64,000 bases of DNA from Candidozyma auris (GCF_003013715.1 NC_072816.1:806001-870000); one strand, 5' to 3'; positions 1-9,114 are shown, numbered from the stretch's first letter. Notes: a model not told the origin generated them from the sequence alone. A program made the numbers and translations.

Positions 1-1292
1 TCGTCGTAGCACAATGGATGCTGCTGGCAGTTAGAAGCGTACTTTTCGATAGCAGCCTTGATCTTCGGCAAAATTTTATTTGTAAGCTCTTGGTCCTGAA
101 GGACGAAATGCGTCACAAGTGCCAAGTAGGCGTATTTGTCCAACTGCTTTCCGCCAAAGTACATAGAATCGAGATCACATTGGCCAGCCACATCCTGCTC
201 GATCTCCTGGCTGGCTACCTGACCAATGAGCTGCTTGATTTCAGGAGTGAAATTGTTAGCATCAAAAGAAAAGCCATCGACAGAAGTCCATGGCTCGAAC
301 CCAATATCTGTGGGCAAGTTCTGAACGGTCATTTCTAGCTCATTTGTGACGTAGCCTCTCATGGGTCCATTTGTAGGAGAATCAAGCTGCATGCCACTAT
401 CTCTTTTCTTGATATCTGGAGAGAGCATTACTTGATGATGAGGAAGGCACCAAACTAAGCTTGAGCCTGAGTTGCTTGAGCCATGAGTGTCGTACTTAAA
501 CGAGTACTTGCCCGACTTTCTCTCTGCATCAACTGATCCAGAGAGCTTCACACTAATAGGGTACATTCCGCAAGCATCATCATACGCTGGAGAGTCTCCT
601 TTGCACACTTGCACCACACAAAGCTTGGAAGACCCACTAGCCACGATGTGGTTGTTGTCAGCCAAACGCAAGTCTATGTTTGGGTCTCCACTGAGGTAAA
701 TCAGCCACGTCTTCTGGTCAAACAACTTGACTGAGTATTTGGCAGTTCTGTTCTGGTTGACAATGCCCACTTTTTTGAATTCCATAAAGCCTACCTGGGA
801 AGTAAGCACCGGCACCAAGTTCTCGTAGATGCCAGTGACAAAGCCCATTCCGTAGGCCAATGGCATCGAAATACGGCCCTGGCCATTCTCCAATTGCACC
901 AACGCAGAGAGTTTTCCGCTTTTCACGGTGGTCACCTTCAAGTTGTTACCAAAACCAGGAGCAGTGAAAGCAAACGACTTGATCTTTGGCGGATTAAAGA
1001 AGAATTGAGCCGGGTCCTGGTTTGGGTCCGGCCCAAACACATACTGTGACGAGTCTGTATGGTTCAAAGCCATTCCCCAATCTGCATCGCCATCCTTGCA
1101 CACCCACATAGAGTACGGAAGGGGCCAAATGGGAAAGGTCTGGTCGTCTAACAAGAGGTTGTTGAAGGTGTTGTTTGTTTGGAGAGGGCCATTGGCAGCG
1201 GAATTGACTGGAGGTTGCGAGTGGGGTTTTCTCTTGAAGTGTGCCGGAGGCTCACTTGTGGAGAGGGGGTTTTGGAAAAGGTCAACAACCAT
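1..1292 (-). CDS. ENG2: Endo-1,3-beta-glucanase, GH81, Eng2/Acf2 type (3' part missing at left edge)
   Basis: Minus-strand frame open from the left edge to an ATG at 1290-1292; about 430 N-terminal residues are inside the window. The protein hydrolyses beta-1,3-glucan. The N-terminus starts MVVDLFQNPLSTSEPP and soon reaches LLLDDQTFPIWPLPYSMW, the entry motif of GH81 proteins. Near residue 370 there is DSMYFGGKQLDKYAYLAL, the conserved start of the helical catalytic domain. The catalytic acidic residues lie beyond the window edge. No ATG or convincing secretory signal lies between the upstream in-frame TGA and this Met, so it resembles intracellular Eng2/Acf2 rather than secreted Eng1/Dse4. 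Family assignment is strong; the ENG2 versus ENG1 choice rests on the absent signal peptide. Confidence 0.85.
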   Translation of the reverse strand, partial: MVVDLFQNPLSTSEPPAHFKRKPHSQPPVNSAANGPLQTNNTFNNLLLDDQTFPIWPLPYSMWVCKDGDADWGMALNHTDSSQYVFGPDPNQDPAQFFFNPPKIKSFAFTAPGFGNNLKVTTVKSGKLSALVQLENGQGRISMPLAYGMGFVTGIYENLVPVLTSQVGFMEFKKVGIVNQNRTAKYSVKLFDQKTWLIYLSGDPNIDLRLADNNHIVASGSSKLCVVQVCKGDSPAYDDACGMYPISVKLSGSVDAERKSGKYSFKYDTHGSSNSGSSLVWCLPHHQVMLSPDIKKRDSGMQLDSPTNGPMRGYVTNELEMTVQNLPTDIGFEPWTSVDGFSFDANNFTPEIKQLIGQVASQEIEQDVAGQCDLDSMYFGGKQLDKYAYLALVTHFVLQDQELTNKILPKIKAAIEKYASNCQQHPLCYD

Positions 1293-2291
1293 TGCTGGAG
1301 TAGAGGTGAATGGCTGCGAAGTAGTAGTAGTAACTATGAGTAGGCTGTGCGCATACAAGAATGTGCTGCTAAGGGAGAAGAAAGTTGAACAATTGGTGAG
1401 TTTGGTTGGATTTTTGCCAACTCAACGGATTTTCTTTTTCGATTTGTAATCTTATTATTCGTCTTTGACTTTCTAGATTTTTCAAAGGTTGTGGCCGCCG
1501 CACATATCTTTGCAACCACATAATAGAGACAAATCAAGCTCGAGGATCAATTGATGGCATGTCGAGAGATGAGAAACTTTTTACCTTCTTGATAATCAAA
1601 TGAAGGAGGAAGTTTTCTCTCCGTTGGTTCTGAAGAGCACCTTTCTTCTATTATCGTCAGCAGCCCCATGCTCCACTATATAGGCAGTTCAGCCCAGATT
1701 TTGATAGGGTAGAGGCTCAGGGTACCTTCTTAGAAGCCAATAGCAGCAGGAGACATCAATTGCCCTGAATTCTCGGCTATTTGTCTAAGTAAGGCGTACT
1801 GTCAGAGGAGAATGCAAAATGATTTCTTATTCCCAAGGCTTGCACAACTTTAAAGTCAACTCACATCCAGCAGGATATTTAGCACCATACAAGGATATCA
1901 AGAGATAAGTTTGAACACTCATAGATCAAGGAAACAAAAGTGGAGGCATCATAAAGCAAGGTTTTCTGTTATGGTGACACTCTTGTTGCAAGTGTCTTTC
2001 CAAACTTTGATGCTCACAGACTACTTAACCTGTGCAATTTATCAGAAATGAGACCACTCCAGAAGTACGGTAGGCAGAGAAGTTGAAAATGGCCCCTTCA
2101 TCTCTATCGATACAACTAATACAGCTGTCTGGTGTGTGCGAATTCGCAGCCACTTGAACGGAATACCCAACCCAACCCTTTCCTCCAAAATCACCAGAAA
2201 CTAGGTCCATGACGTTCTTAAGACTCAATAAACCCATTACAGCATGCTAAGGTCCTCCAACAATTCATCTGGCGTGTGGTTGGGGGGTCGC

Positions 2292-2315
2292 CACGGAATT
2301 GAGTCGAATTCCGTG
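2292..2315. promoter_or_regulatory. Inverted repeat, candidate Zn-cluster factor site (CGG-N14-CCG)
   Basis: Perfect 9-bp arms CACGGAATT / AATTCCGTG flank a 6-bp spacer, about 80 bp upstream of the agmatinase-like ATG and 30 bp upstream of its TATA box. The outer triplets form CGG...CCG, the everted or inverted arrangement many fungal Zn(II)2Cys6 dimers bind. The regulator is unknown; function is inferred from symmetry and position. Confidence 0.45.
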
Positions 2316-2345
2316 CTGGCGCGAACTACCCGCTACTGCGTTATC

Positions 2346-2352
2346 TATATAA
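2346..2352 (+). promoter_or_regulatory. TATA box of the agmatinase-like gene
   Basis: TATATAA lies 44 bp upstream of the ATG at 2396, a normal yeast spacing. Confidence 0.5.
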
Positions 2353-2395
2353 TCCACTTCCCCAGATTCATTCACCTACCACCACTGCAACCGTC

Positions 2396-3661
2396 ATGAA
2401 ACTCTCAATTGCAACTCTAGCTGCTATTGCTGCCTCTCAAGTGGGTGCCTCTGCACCGGAGGCTCAGCTCAGCGAAATTTGGGGCGAGGCCTGGCCTTTC
2501 CAAGGAATCAACACTTTTGCCCATCTTCCTAGCCACAACTGCCTTGCCAACAGAGATCTCCAGTACGATATCGCTTTAGTTGGCGTGCCCTTTGATACTG
2601 CAGTGTCATATAGACCTGGCGCAAGGTTTGGGCCTAGAGCAATTCGTGCAGCCTCTCAAAGACAGACGTCGCTCAGAGGTTTCAACCCAAGAGCCCTCTA
2701 CAACCCATATAAGGAGTGGGCGTCGGTGGTAGACTGCGGTGATATTCCTGTAAGTCCTATGGACAACAATTTGGCATTTGAACAAATGACTACCGGGTTC
2801 GAGGAGCTTTTATTTGAGCACCTGCTGAAGAACGATGTGGCTGCAAAACCTCGCTACATAGCGCTAGGCGGTGACCACCTGGTGCTTTTGCCCCATATCA
2901 GGGCCTTGCACAAGTTATACGGACCCATCAACATCATTCACTTTGATGCCCATCTTGACACTTGGAAACCGGACAAGTATCCCAGCTACTGGCACTCTGC
3001 CCAGCTGGAAGTGACCCATGGGCTGATGCTCTGGAAAGCTTATGAAGAGGGGCTCACAACAAAAAACAACGTTCACGCTGGGCTCAGAACAAAGCTCAGT
3101 GGCGCAGAGGATTGGGACGATGACGACGAGCAAGGATGGTTGCGCATCTCGGCCGACGATGTGTGGCTACAAGGTGCTGACCACGTTATCAAGCAGATTT
3201 TGAAACGGATCCCTAAAAACTCTCCCACGTACATTTCTGTGGACATTGATGTGTTGGACCCTGCTTTTGCCTCGGGCACAGGCACTCAGGAGCCCGGTGG
3301 ATGGCAGCCAAGAGAGTTGATTCATATTTTGCGGGGGATTGAGCTGCTCAACATTGTGGGAGCCGATGTGGTGGAGGTGAGCCCTGCCTACGATCACGCT
3401 GAGGTCACAGCAACGAACGGCGCTCAGGTTGCCTACGAAATCATCACTTCGATGGCAAAAAGCGGGCCATTGAAGCTTCCTACCGCCAAGGGCTTACATG
3501 CTGAGTATTCAAGACTGAAGCTGGCTTTCGAGGCAGTAGACGATGTGGAGTTTGGCTACGACGCTGGCCACAAGGACACTCAAGAGGCACTTTCTGAACG
3601 AGCCATGGCGTTGGAGAAGCGCCTTGCTGAAATCAGGGAGTTGCAGAAACAGAATGCCTAA
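2396..3661 (+). CDS. Agmatinase-like ureohydrolase with N-terminal signal peptide
   Basis: 421 aa. Ureohydrolase (arginase/agmatinase) fold; family members cleave a guanidino group to urea plus an amine using two Mn ions. The metal-binding motifs are intact: GGDH (H161), HFDAHLDTW (D184, H186, D188) and [11 protein letters not shown] near residue 280. The first 19 residues, [19 protein letters not shown], form a typical signal peptide, so entry into the secretory pathway is predicted; this is unusual for arginases but occurs in some fungal agmatinase-like proteins. Codon 162, directly after GGDH, is CTG. The family normally has Ser or Thr there, which fits CTG=Ser decoding. Substrate (agmatine versus another guanidino compound) cannot be fixed from sequence. 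The ATG follows a TATA box at good distance. Confidence 0.88.
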   Translation: MKLSIATLAAIAASQVGASAPEAQLSEIWGEAWPFQGINTFAHLPSHNCLANRDLQYDIALVGVPFDTAVSYRPGARFGPRAIRAASQRQTSLRGFNPRALYNPYKEWASVVDCGDIPVSPMDNNLAFEQMTTGFEELLFEHLLKNDVAAKPRYIALGGDHLVLLPHIRALHKLYGPINIIHFDAHLDTWKPDKYPSYWHSAQLEVTHGLMLWKAYEEGLTTKNNVHAGLRTKLSGAEDWDDDDEQGWLRISADDVWLQGADHVIKQILKRIPKNSPTYISVDIDVLDPAFASGTGTQEPGGWQPRELIHILRGIELLNIVGADVVEVSPAYDHAEVTATNGAQVAYEIITSMAKSGPLKLPTAKGLHAEYSRLKLAFEAVDDVEFGYDAGHKDTQEALSERAMALEKRLAEIRELQKQNA

Positions 3662-4122
3662 GCTGGAAGGGTAAATGGACGGGTGTATATGTGTAAAGGG
3701 AAGTAGGTTGGATCACGAGGTTGTTGGGAGCTTGCTTCAGTAGGTAACACTGTCATAAGCTTCTTCGTAAGACGAAGTCAATATTATGACAGAGTCAATT
3801 GATGGCGCCAGAAGCCATTCAGAAAGCACCACGGGCTCTAGTGTACATATCATCCAATAAAAGGCTTCAGATTTATACGTAACTAATGATTTTTTACGAG
3901 CAGCCAGGCGTACTCACATTTAAGTGTAACTTAGTGTATCTTACTGGTACTCTGCGCTTGAATGGCTGAAAATTCCGAGTACTTGTCTATTCACGGCTGC
4001 TATCTACTGCGACTTTAGTCTCTACAGCATTCCTCTTATTAGTGCCAGAACTGAGCTGGACAGAACTGATGAAGATGTATTAGGAATAAAATGTAACGGG
4101 GAGAAAGTTTCTATTAACGCTC
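3662..4122. other. Convergent 3' region with nested hairpin
   Basis: 460 bp between the stops of the ureohydrolase gene (+) and the GPI-type gene (-). Apart from the nested inverted repeat at 3750-3792 nothing is recognisable. Confidence 0.5.
3750..3792. repeat. Nested inverted repeat (two-step hairpin)
   Basis: Outer arms CTGTCATAA (3750-3758) and TTATGACAG (3784-3792) are perfectly complementary. Inside them CTTCGT (3763-3768) and ACGAAG (3772-3777) form a second stem with a 3-nt loop. It sits about 90 nt past the ureohydrolase stop, so a 3'-end or terminator role is possible. Confidence 0.55.
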
Positions 4123-4602
4123 TTAAATCAACAAGAGACCGGCAGCAACAGCTCCGGCAAAGCCCATCATGGCGCCTGAGCCCACAGCAGCAGCACCGTT
4201 GTCAGTAGACGACGAGGAGCCGTTGGAACCGTTCTTGCCTCCAGAAGTGCCGTTCTTGCCACCGGCACTACCGTTGGTGCCGTTGGCCACAGCGAAGTTC
4301 ACACCGCTAGGACCAGTGACGAACACAGTAGTGGTGACAGGGTTCTTGGTCTTGTCGAACTTACCGTACTTGTGAGTTCCAGTCTCCGACGAGGTGGACT
4401 CAGGCTTGGTCTTGTCGAACTTACCGTACTTGTGGGTACCGGAGCTTGATGGGGTGGAAGCTGGGGTGGTTTTGTCGAAACGGCCATATCTGTGGGTATC
4501 GGTGGAGCCGTAGAAGGTGGTGGTGACGGTGACGGGCTCGTCTTTAGCAGCCAATGCGGTAGCAGAAACGGCAGCAGCAACGACTACAGAGGACAACTTC
4601 AT
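4123..4602 (-). CDS. Small GPI-type cell-wall protein with HKYGKFDKT repeats
   Basis: 159 aa. N-terminal signal peptide (MKLSSVVVAAAVSATALAA) and a hydrophobic C-terminal tail (GFAGAVAAGLLLI) preceded by small residues (STDNGAAAVGSG), together the pattern of a GPI-anchor substrate. Between them are three tandem copies of a 20-residue unit with core H-[KR]-Y-G-[KR]-F-D-K-T-x-P and Ser/Thr/Pro-rich spacers. A Gly/Asn/Ser-rich segment with several N-x-[ST] sites follows (NGTNGS, NGTSGG, NGSNGS). No enzymatic domain is visible and I do not recognise the repeat from a named family. A wall or surface structural role is inferred from architecture only. The upstream region has a CACGTG site. Confidence 0.8.
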   Translation of the reverse strand: MKLSSVVVAAAVSATALAAKDEPVTVTTTFYGSTDTHRYGRFDKTTPASTPSSSGTHKYGKFDKTKPESTSSETGTHKYGKFDKTKNPVTTTVFVTGPSGVNFAVANGTNGSAGGKNGTSGGKNGSNGSSSSTDNGAAAVGSGAMMGFAGAVAAGLLLI

Positions 4603-4716
4603 GGTGGTGGTTGGAAGAAAGGGTAGTAGATTGAGCTGGGTTTTCTGAGTGCGGGTTTTCTTAGTGCGGGTTTTTTATGTTTTTTTGCGGGAATTTACCT
4701 TTCCTATTCGGGTGGT

Positions 4717-4722
4717 CACGTG
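4717..4722. promoter_or_regulatory. CACGTG (E-box / Cbf1-type) site
   Basis: CACGTG in the context GTCACGTGAT, about 115 bp upstream of the GPI-type gene ATG. Cbf1-class bHLH factors bind this core in yeasts; occupancy is inferred. Confidence 0.35.
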
Positions 4723-5132
4723 ATCATGGCCACCCCCATCCACTACTCTTTCTTCCCAGCAGCAGGCCCTAGCCCTGGTAAGTCTATGTAGACCACCTGT
4801 CCGCGACTCTTAGAAGCTCAGATTACTTGCCTATTCTTTTTTGTCGCTTTGTTCATTGGTGTCGAGAGACTAACCTCATCGGCCGGCGGTTATTATTCCG
4901 AGCTTGTACTGCATCCAGCCCGGGGTGCTGGCGCCAGGAACCACATTTCTTTTCTTCTCACTTACACCGTCCGTTTTTTCCGGCCGACGTACCGAGCTAC
5001 TACCTGCCACTTTACCGTGGACCTCACACCTCGTCCACTAAAATGCACACAATAAGGTTCATTTGCTGCCCGTGTGAGTTTGACTTATCTGATTTCGGAG
5101 CCAATCGTCATGACTTGTTTTGACTCTGATTA

Positions 5133-5322
5133 GGCTGCCATGGCGGTCATGGGCACGAAGTCAGAATCGCTACAGGACAAAAGTGAGCCTCTTTTGCAGC
5201 CAGGAACAGTCTTGAATTTGCAGGTGGTAAAAAGAAACACAACGGTAGACTTCGTAAAGAGGTAAGTTTAGTGAATTGGCATTTTCGACTGACCTGTTCC
5301 GAAGGTTCCTCCTCTTTTTTTT
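5133..5322 (+). ncRNA. Candidate structured RNA ending in a T8 run (speculative)
   Basis: Several complementary segments lie in order: GGCTGC (5133-5138) with GCAGCC (5196-5201), CAAAAG/CTTTTG (5178-5183/5191-5196), CCATG/CATGG near 5138-5150, and GGAACAG (5203-5209) with CTGTTCC (5294-5300). The stretch ends CCTC followed by eight T (5315-5322), like a Pol III terminator. No protein reading frame spans it. I could not match it to SRP RNA (no UGUNR motif), RNase P/MRP, U snRNAs or a C/D or H/ACA box set. Some pairings are mutually exclusive. Confidence 0.25.
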
Positions 5323-5630
5323 ACTTCCAGTTTTTTTACCTTTTTTTTTATCGCTTTCTTATGCTTGCAAGATGGACTCTCCTCTATGACCGCAATAATT
5401 TGTTTTCCAATGGAATCCCAGTAACAGCCTCAACAAAAGTGTAATCAAGGCACCTCCTACAAAAAAATGGGTTTTGCTGTATTATGTGCTTACTAAATAG
5501 ATCAGTGCTCAAGACTGTTAAAGGTGAGAGTATATGAGAGATGAGACATTTGATAAAAAGCTCGCCATGTAACGTGTGGTTCATGAAATGATAAAGGGAG
5601 GTTGTGCTATTTCTCCAGTGAAGATGGGGT

Positions 5631-7265
5631 TTAAAATTGGAAGTTTTGGTTGTTCTGCACACCAAAGCCGAACGTGTCTCCGTAAGCTTCTGGTTGCAAC
5701 CCGTTTTCGAAGTTGCCATCGTCGTCTTCCTCCCCAAAGTATTTCTCGATAATGGTATACGCTTTGTTGTAGATATGAACATTGGAGTTGGCCTGACAGT
5801 TGAAGATCTTTTCCATGCCACCGGCTTCCTCGATGTGAATAGCGTATTCGTTGGTCGTGCCTTGATTCTTTTCCTTCTCCAACTCACCCACCTTCAAGAT
5901 GTTCATCAAGGAGTCCAACGTGACCTCGATTATCTTGGAGTCGGCCACTGCCAACAAGTCGCACAACGGCTTGATGCACCCCTGTTCAACTAGATACTTT
6001 ATCTGCTCTGGGTTGGTTAAGCCACCAGAAGAAGCATTGGAAATTGCCCAGCAAGCCTCCTTCTTGGTTTTGTAGTCACCTTGAGCCAACAAGCGCACTA
6101 TAGGTGGGATCAAGTTCAGGTCAATGACTGCCTGGATCTGCTCGGCATTACCCGCAGTGATATTCGAAATGGTCCAACAAGCTTCCTTACGCAATGTTTC
6201 CTTTGGCGAGTTTAACAATGGGGCCAAGTGCTGCAACACACCCACATTGATCATTGCCTGGGTTTGCATGTCATTACCAGTAACGATATTACCAATCGCT
6301 CTTAAGGCAGGCGTTTGCACCAAGGTGGACTCGTGGTCCAACAAATCCACCAACCTTTGAGGAATACGAGCATCAATGACCGCCTGGATAGCCTCAGATG
6401 GACCATCACTCAAGTAAGAAACCGCCCAGCACGCATCGACCAAAGTCTCAGCATCGACAGAGTAGATCAACTTTGCCAAAGTAGGAATGGCCTGCTGCAC
6501 CACTGACCATTCCGGTTGAGGGTTTTTACCTCTGCATAAATTGGATAACGTCCATGTGGCTGTACGGATCAACGACATCTTGGTCGTATTGAAAAGGCTC
6601 AAGACAGGCTCCATGGCTCCGCTCTCCAACACGTAGTCTCTGTAAGTAGTAGAGTCACCAGCCACGTTACCCAATGCCCAGATAGCCTGTTCCTTGACTT
6701 CCAACGACTGAGAGTACAACAATTGCACGAAGCAGGGCACCGCGCCCAGCTCCACAACAACGCGTGTCTGGTCACTAGTTCCTGAAGCGATATTGGTAAG
6801 GGCCCATGCCGCCTCCAACTGCAACATGTCGGGCTGGCCCTCCTTCATGAAATCCACAAGGGTAGGTATCACGCCCAGCTGGATAACGAGGTCGATGGGT
6901 GGGTTGTGCTCACGCAGCAAGATCTGGCGGAAACGAATCGTAGCGTTCAACTGGTTCTCAAACAGATCCAGGTGGATCATCTCCATCATTTTGGGAAGCT
7001 CCAGTTGCAATTTGCCAAGGAAGGAATCCTCTCTAATGCCAGGCGCAAGGTTCTCTACATCGTCCTCCTCCTCGGAATCGTTGGCCATGCTGCCCATATC
7101 AACGTAGTTTCTTCTCTTCGCCAAGACGTCTTCTCTCTTTTGTTTTCTCAAGTCCACCTGGTGGGTCTCTCTACGCCGTCTCAACTCATCGCTTTGAAAA
7201 CGCGACTTGTTTTTGAAGTTTGTACGACGATATTCTGGGATGAACTTGCTGGTGGAATCCTCCAT
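5631..7265 (-). CDS. SRP1: Importin alpha (karyopherin alpha)
   Basis: 544 aa, close to the length of S. cerevisiae Srp1. It is the adaptor that binds classical nuclear localisation signals and hands cargo to importin beta for nuclear import. The N-terminal importin-beta-binding region is visible as a basic stretch (RRTNFKNKSRF, DELRRRRE, KQKREDVLAKRR; residues about 14-50). Armadillo repeats follow with the recurrent W-A-L-x-N and W-x-x-S/N-x NLS-groove motifs (AAWALTNIASG, AIWALGNVAGD, ATWTLSNLCRG, ACWTISNITAG, ACWAISNASSG). The C-terminus is acidic (GEEDDDGNFENG), as in other importin alphas. The first Met directly precedes the IBB region, so the start is secure. Highly conserved single-copy gene in yeasts. 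Confidence 0.97.
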   Translation of the reverse strand: MEDSTSKFIPEYRRTNFKNKSRFQSDELRRRRETHQVDLRKQKREDVLAKRRNYVDMGSMANDSEEEDDVENLAPGIREDSFLGKLQLELPKMMEMIHLDLFENQLNATIRFRQILLREHNPPIDLVIQLGVIPTLVDFMKEGQPDMLQLEAAWALTNIASGTSDQTRVVVELGAVPCFVQLLYSQSLEVKEQAIWALGNVAGDSTTYRDYVLESGAMEPVLSLFNTTKMSLIRTATWTLSNLCRGKNPQPEWSVVQQAIPTLAKLIYSVDAETLVDACWAVSYLSDGPSEAIQAVIDARIPQRLVDLLDHESTLVQTPALRAIGNIVTGNDMQTQAMINVGVLQHLAPLLNSPKETLRKEACWTISNITAGNAEQIQAVIDLNLIPPIVRLLAQGDYKTKKEACWAISNASSGGLTNPEQIKYLVEQGCIKPLCDLLAVADSKIIEVTLDSLMNILKVGELEKEKNQGTTNEYAIHIEEAGGMEKIFNCQANSNVHIYNKAYTIIEKYFGEEDDDGNFENGLQPEAYGDTFGFGVQNNQNFQF

Positions 7266-7740
7266 GGCTGTGTGATGTAGGAGAGAAGCTGTTTGTACAA
7301 AAAAACGGCTGTAGCATCCGCAACACGATAGTGACTATATGCAGACTTGGGTGCCTTCTAGAGAAGATGGCATCGTTTCTTCTCCTCTATGGACATCTAT
7401 TGTACGAATGATATTGTGAAGATAAGTCTGCTACTGGCAATGACTTGATCATTGCCTGTGATGTGATATAAGAGCCTCAGCGTACCCAAAAGTACTCATG
7501 ATGGGAGAACTAAGCCCTATCTCTTTACCGATCAAATGTCAGGCCATAGACTACATAATAGCACTTTTATTGTCTTCTTCATTTGAGTTACATTTGTATT
7601 TTTTATCACCTGCTCTACTAAATTCAAATTGTTGACTGAAGACACCTCTTCACTGCAAGATGTCGGTGATGCTGTGGTATGCGCACGACCCTACATCATA
7701 TAGGTCTCACCACATAGAGAACTTCTTCTCTACGGCCATG
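7266..7740. other. Divergent promoter region SRP1 / mitochondrial gene
   Basis: Short divergent intergenic region of about 470 bp to the preferred ATG at 7741. The downstream 80 bp is an upstream in-frame extension of the next gene that is probably 5' UTR. No repeats or RNA genes seen. Confidence 0.5.
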
Positions 7741-8499
7741 CTTTCAAGAGGACACAGGACCCTCTTACGGCAAGCGACCTGTGCCAGAATCACGCCTGTG
7801 CGCTTTGCGCAGAAAACAACGTTTAAATCCGACGACTCCTCTGTCGATACTGACGAGATACTCACAGGAAATAATCCTTGGTCGCCTACCCTATATAACG
7901 ATATTGTATACATTAGAAAAGGCTTGAAAAACGTGGCTCTTCCAGATAACTTTCGTCTCTCGTATGAGCCACTCTACGAGGCGCCCGGAGCGAAATACGT
8001 TGCCATGCTTAAACGACTCACCCTTTCTTTTGGAGTGATCGGCATATATGGGGCTAAGCTTCTCTACGAGCTGGCTCAGTTTGACGATATTTATGCTTTG
8101 GCGGCACTTGCAGGAACTTGGGGTCCCGCTCTTGCAGTTCAGTTCAAAACCAAGGACTACGTGACGAGAATATTCAGATTGTACGACAAGACGAAGCCCC
8201 AAACGTTAGAAAATTTGGTTTCAGACGAAAAGCTCGTGATGGAGAAGTTGAACGCCACGGGCGGAAAGACCTACAACCAACTCTTGACTATCTCCAACAA
8301 CAAATCGTTGAAGCTATGTCCAACGACAAATGACATTGTTCCCTACAGATCGTGGCAGGAGGACTACGACGGGCACAAGCGGTACTTTTACGTTGCAGAT
8401 AACGTCGGTGGAATGAAGATGGACAGAATATGGGGCATAATAGAGCACAACTCGGGGGTCGACAACGGAAGGTTTATGAGCATTCCTGAGAATAGCTGA
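7741..8499 (+). CDS. Mitochondrial membrane protein, TMEM70/TMEM186-like (tentative)
   Basis: 252 aa from the ATG at 7741; an in-frame ATG at 7660 would add 27 residues. I prefer 7741 because the protein then begins MLSRGHRTLLRQATCARITPVRFAQ, an arginine-rich, acid-free mitochondrial presequence. Two hydrophobic segments follow a conserved-looking Pro/Tyr region (LSYEPLYEAPGAKYVAMLKR): LTLSFGVIGIYGAKLLYEL and YALAALAGTWGPALAVQ, suggesting a hairpin in the inner membrane. The order presequence, short loop, two membrane segments and soluble C-terminal domain resembles TMEM70/TMEM186-type respiratory-chain assembly proteins. That link is inference from architecture, not a firm motif match. Confidence 0.6.
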   Translation, partial: LSRGHRTLLRQATCARITPVRFAQKTTFKSDDSSVDTDEILTGNNPWSPTLYNDIVYIRKGLKNVALPDNFRLSYEPLYEAPGAKYVAMLKRLTLSFGVIGIYGAKLLYELAQFDDIYALAALAGTWGPALAVQFKTKDYVTRIFRLYDKTKPQTLENLVSDEKLVMEKLNATGGKTYNQLLTISNNKSLKLCPTTNDIVPYRSWQEDYDGHKRYFYVADNVGGMKMDRIWGIIEHNSGVDNGRFMSIPENS

Positions 8500-9114
8500 T
8501 TATTGCGTTGATACGAATACTTGTACATATAAGACTCTTTGCAATGCGGAAGCACAAGCGATTGTATATTCAGGAGATCCTGCAACTCCTAGAACTTCTT
8601 GAATCTATTTTGATAAATGAGGTCTGAATTCGGGGACATTTAGAAATCCCTGAGATTTCAGATTCAATTGCATTCTTTCAGCTCTATGTTGTAAAGTTGG
8701 GCAATTTTTGGCAACGCTTTATATTTTGGACGATTTAATCACTACAGCAAACACTAACCTTTCTCATATTTTGAAAAACTGGCACGTTTGAGCTGAATTC
8801 CTTCTCTTTGCGTAACTTACTAGTTTCTCCTACGTGATAAGTGCTTCTCCACAAAAATTGGACCGCGCGGCTGAAGGAGAGATCTCCTTTCGCTTACGCC
8901 CCACTCTGCAAGGTCTAAACCTACTGAGACAACCTCAACATGCAGACGAGTTAGTTTTTCGATTTCCGTACTTTCAAGCTAAAATTCCATCAAGTCATTG
9001 TCATTGACCCCGTCGTAGCCACTAAATTCATCTCTTTGCCTGCACACAATCCCACCGCCTTGTTCAAGATCGCTCACCACGATATACTTACTCCATGTGA
9101 TCTAGTCAACCAGA
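8500..9114. other. Intergenic region upstream of the USP-domain gene
   Basis: 615 bp, co-directional genes on both sides. C/T-rich tracts near 8860-9060 are typical of yeast promoters and leaders. No gene, repeat or clear factor site recognised. Confidence 0.5.

Larger units (their letters stand above)
1293..2395. other. Divergent intergenic region, ENG2-like / agmatinase-like
   Basis: About 1.1 kb without a credible gene; it should hold both divergent promoters. Visible signals are a TATA-like ACTATATAGG near 1675, the inverted repeat at 2292-2315 and a TATA box at 2346-2352. Short open frames here show no family resemblance. Confidence 0.6.
4603..5630. other. Intergenic region upstream of the GPI-type gene; possible RNA gene
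   Basis: About 1 kb with no convincing protein gene. The first 150 bp is T/G-rich promoter sequence of the GPI-type gene with TCACGTGA. Farther on are GC-rich stem-forming segments (CCAGC/GCTGG at about 4916-4932) and the structured stretch 5133-5322 ending in T8. Open frames at 4827-5123 lack family features. Confidence 0.5.

Noticed and set aside
4827..5123. 98-codon plus-strand frame with Cys/His residues
   Set aside because: Residue pattern does not form a zinc finger or other motif; alternative frames are equally open.
5133..5322. SRP RNA or RNase P/MRP identity for the structured stretch
   Set aside because: The UGUNR SRP motif and the P4 (CR-I/CR-V) motifs are not found, so I only call an unassigned candidate.
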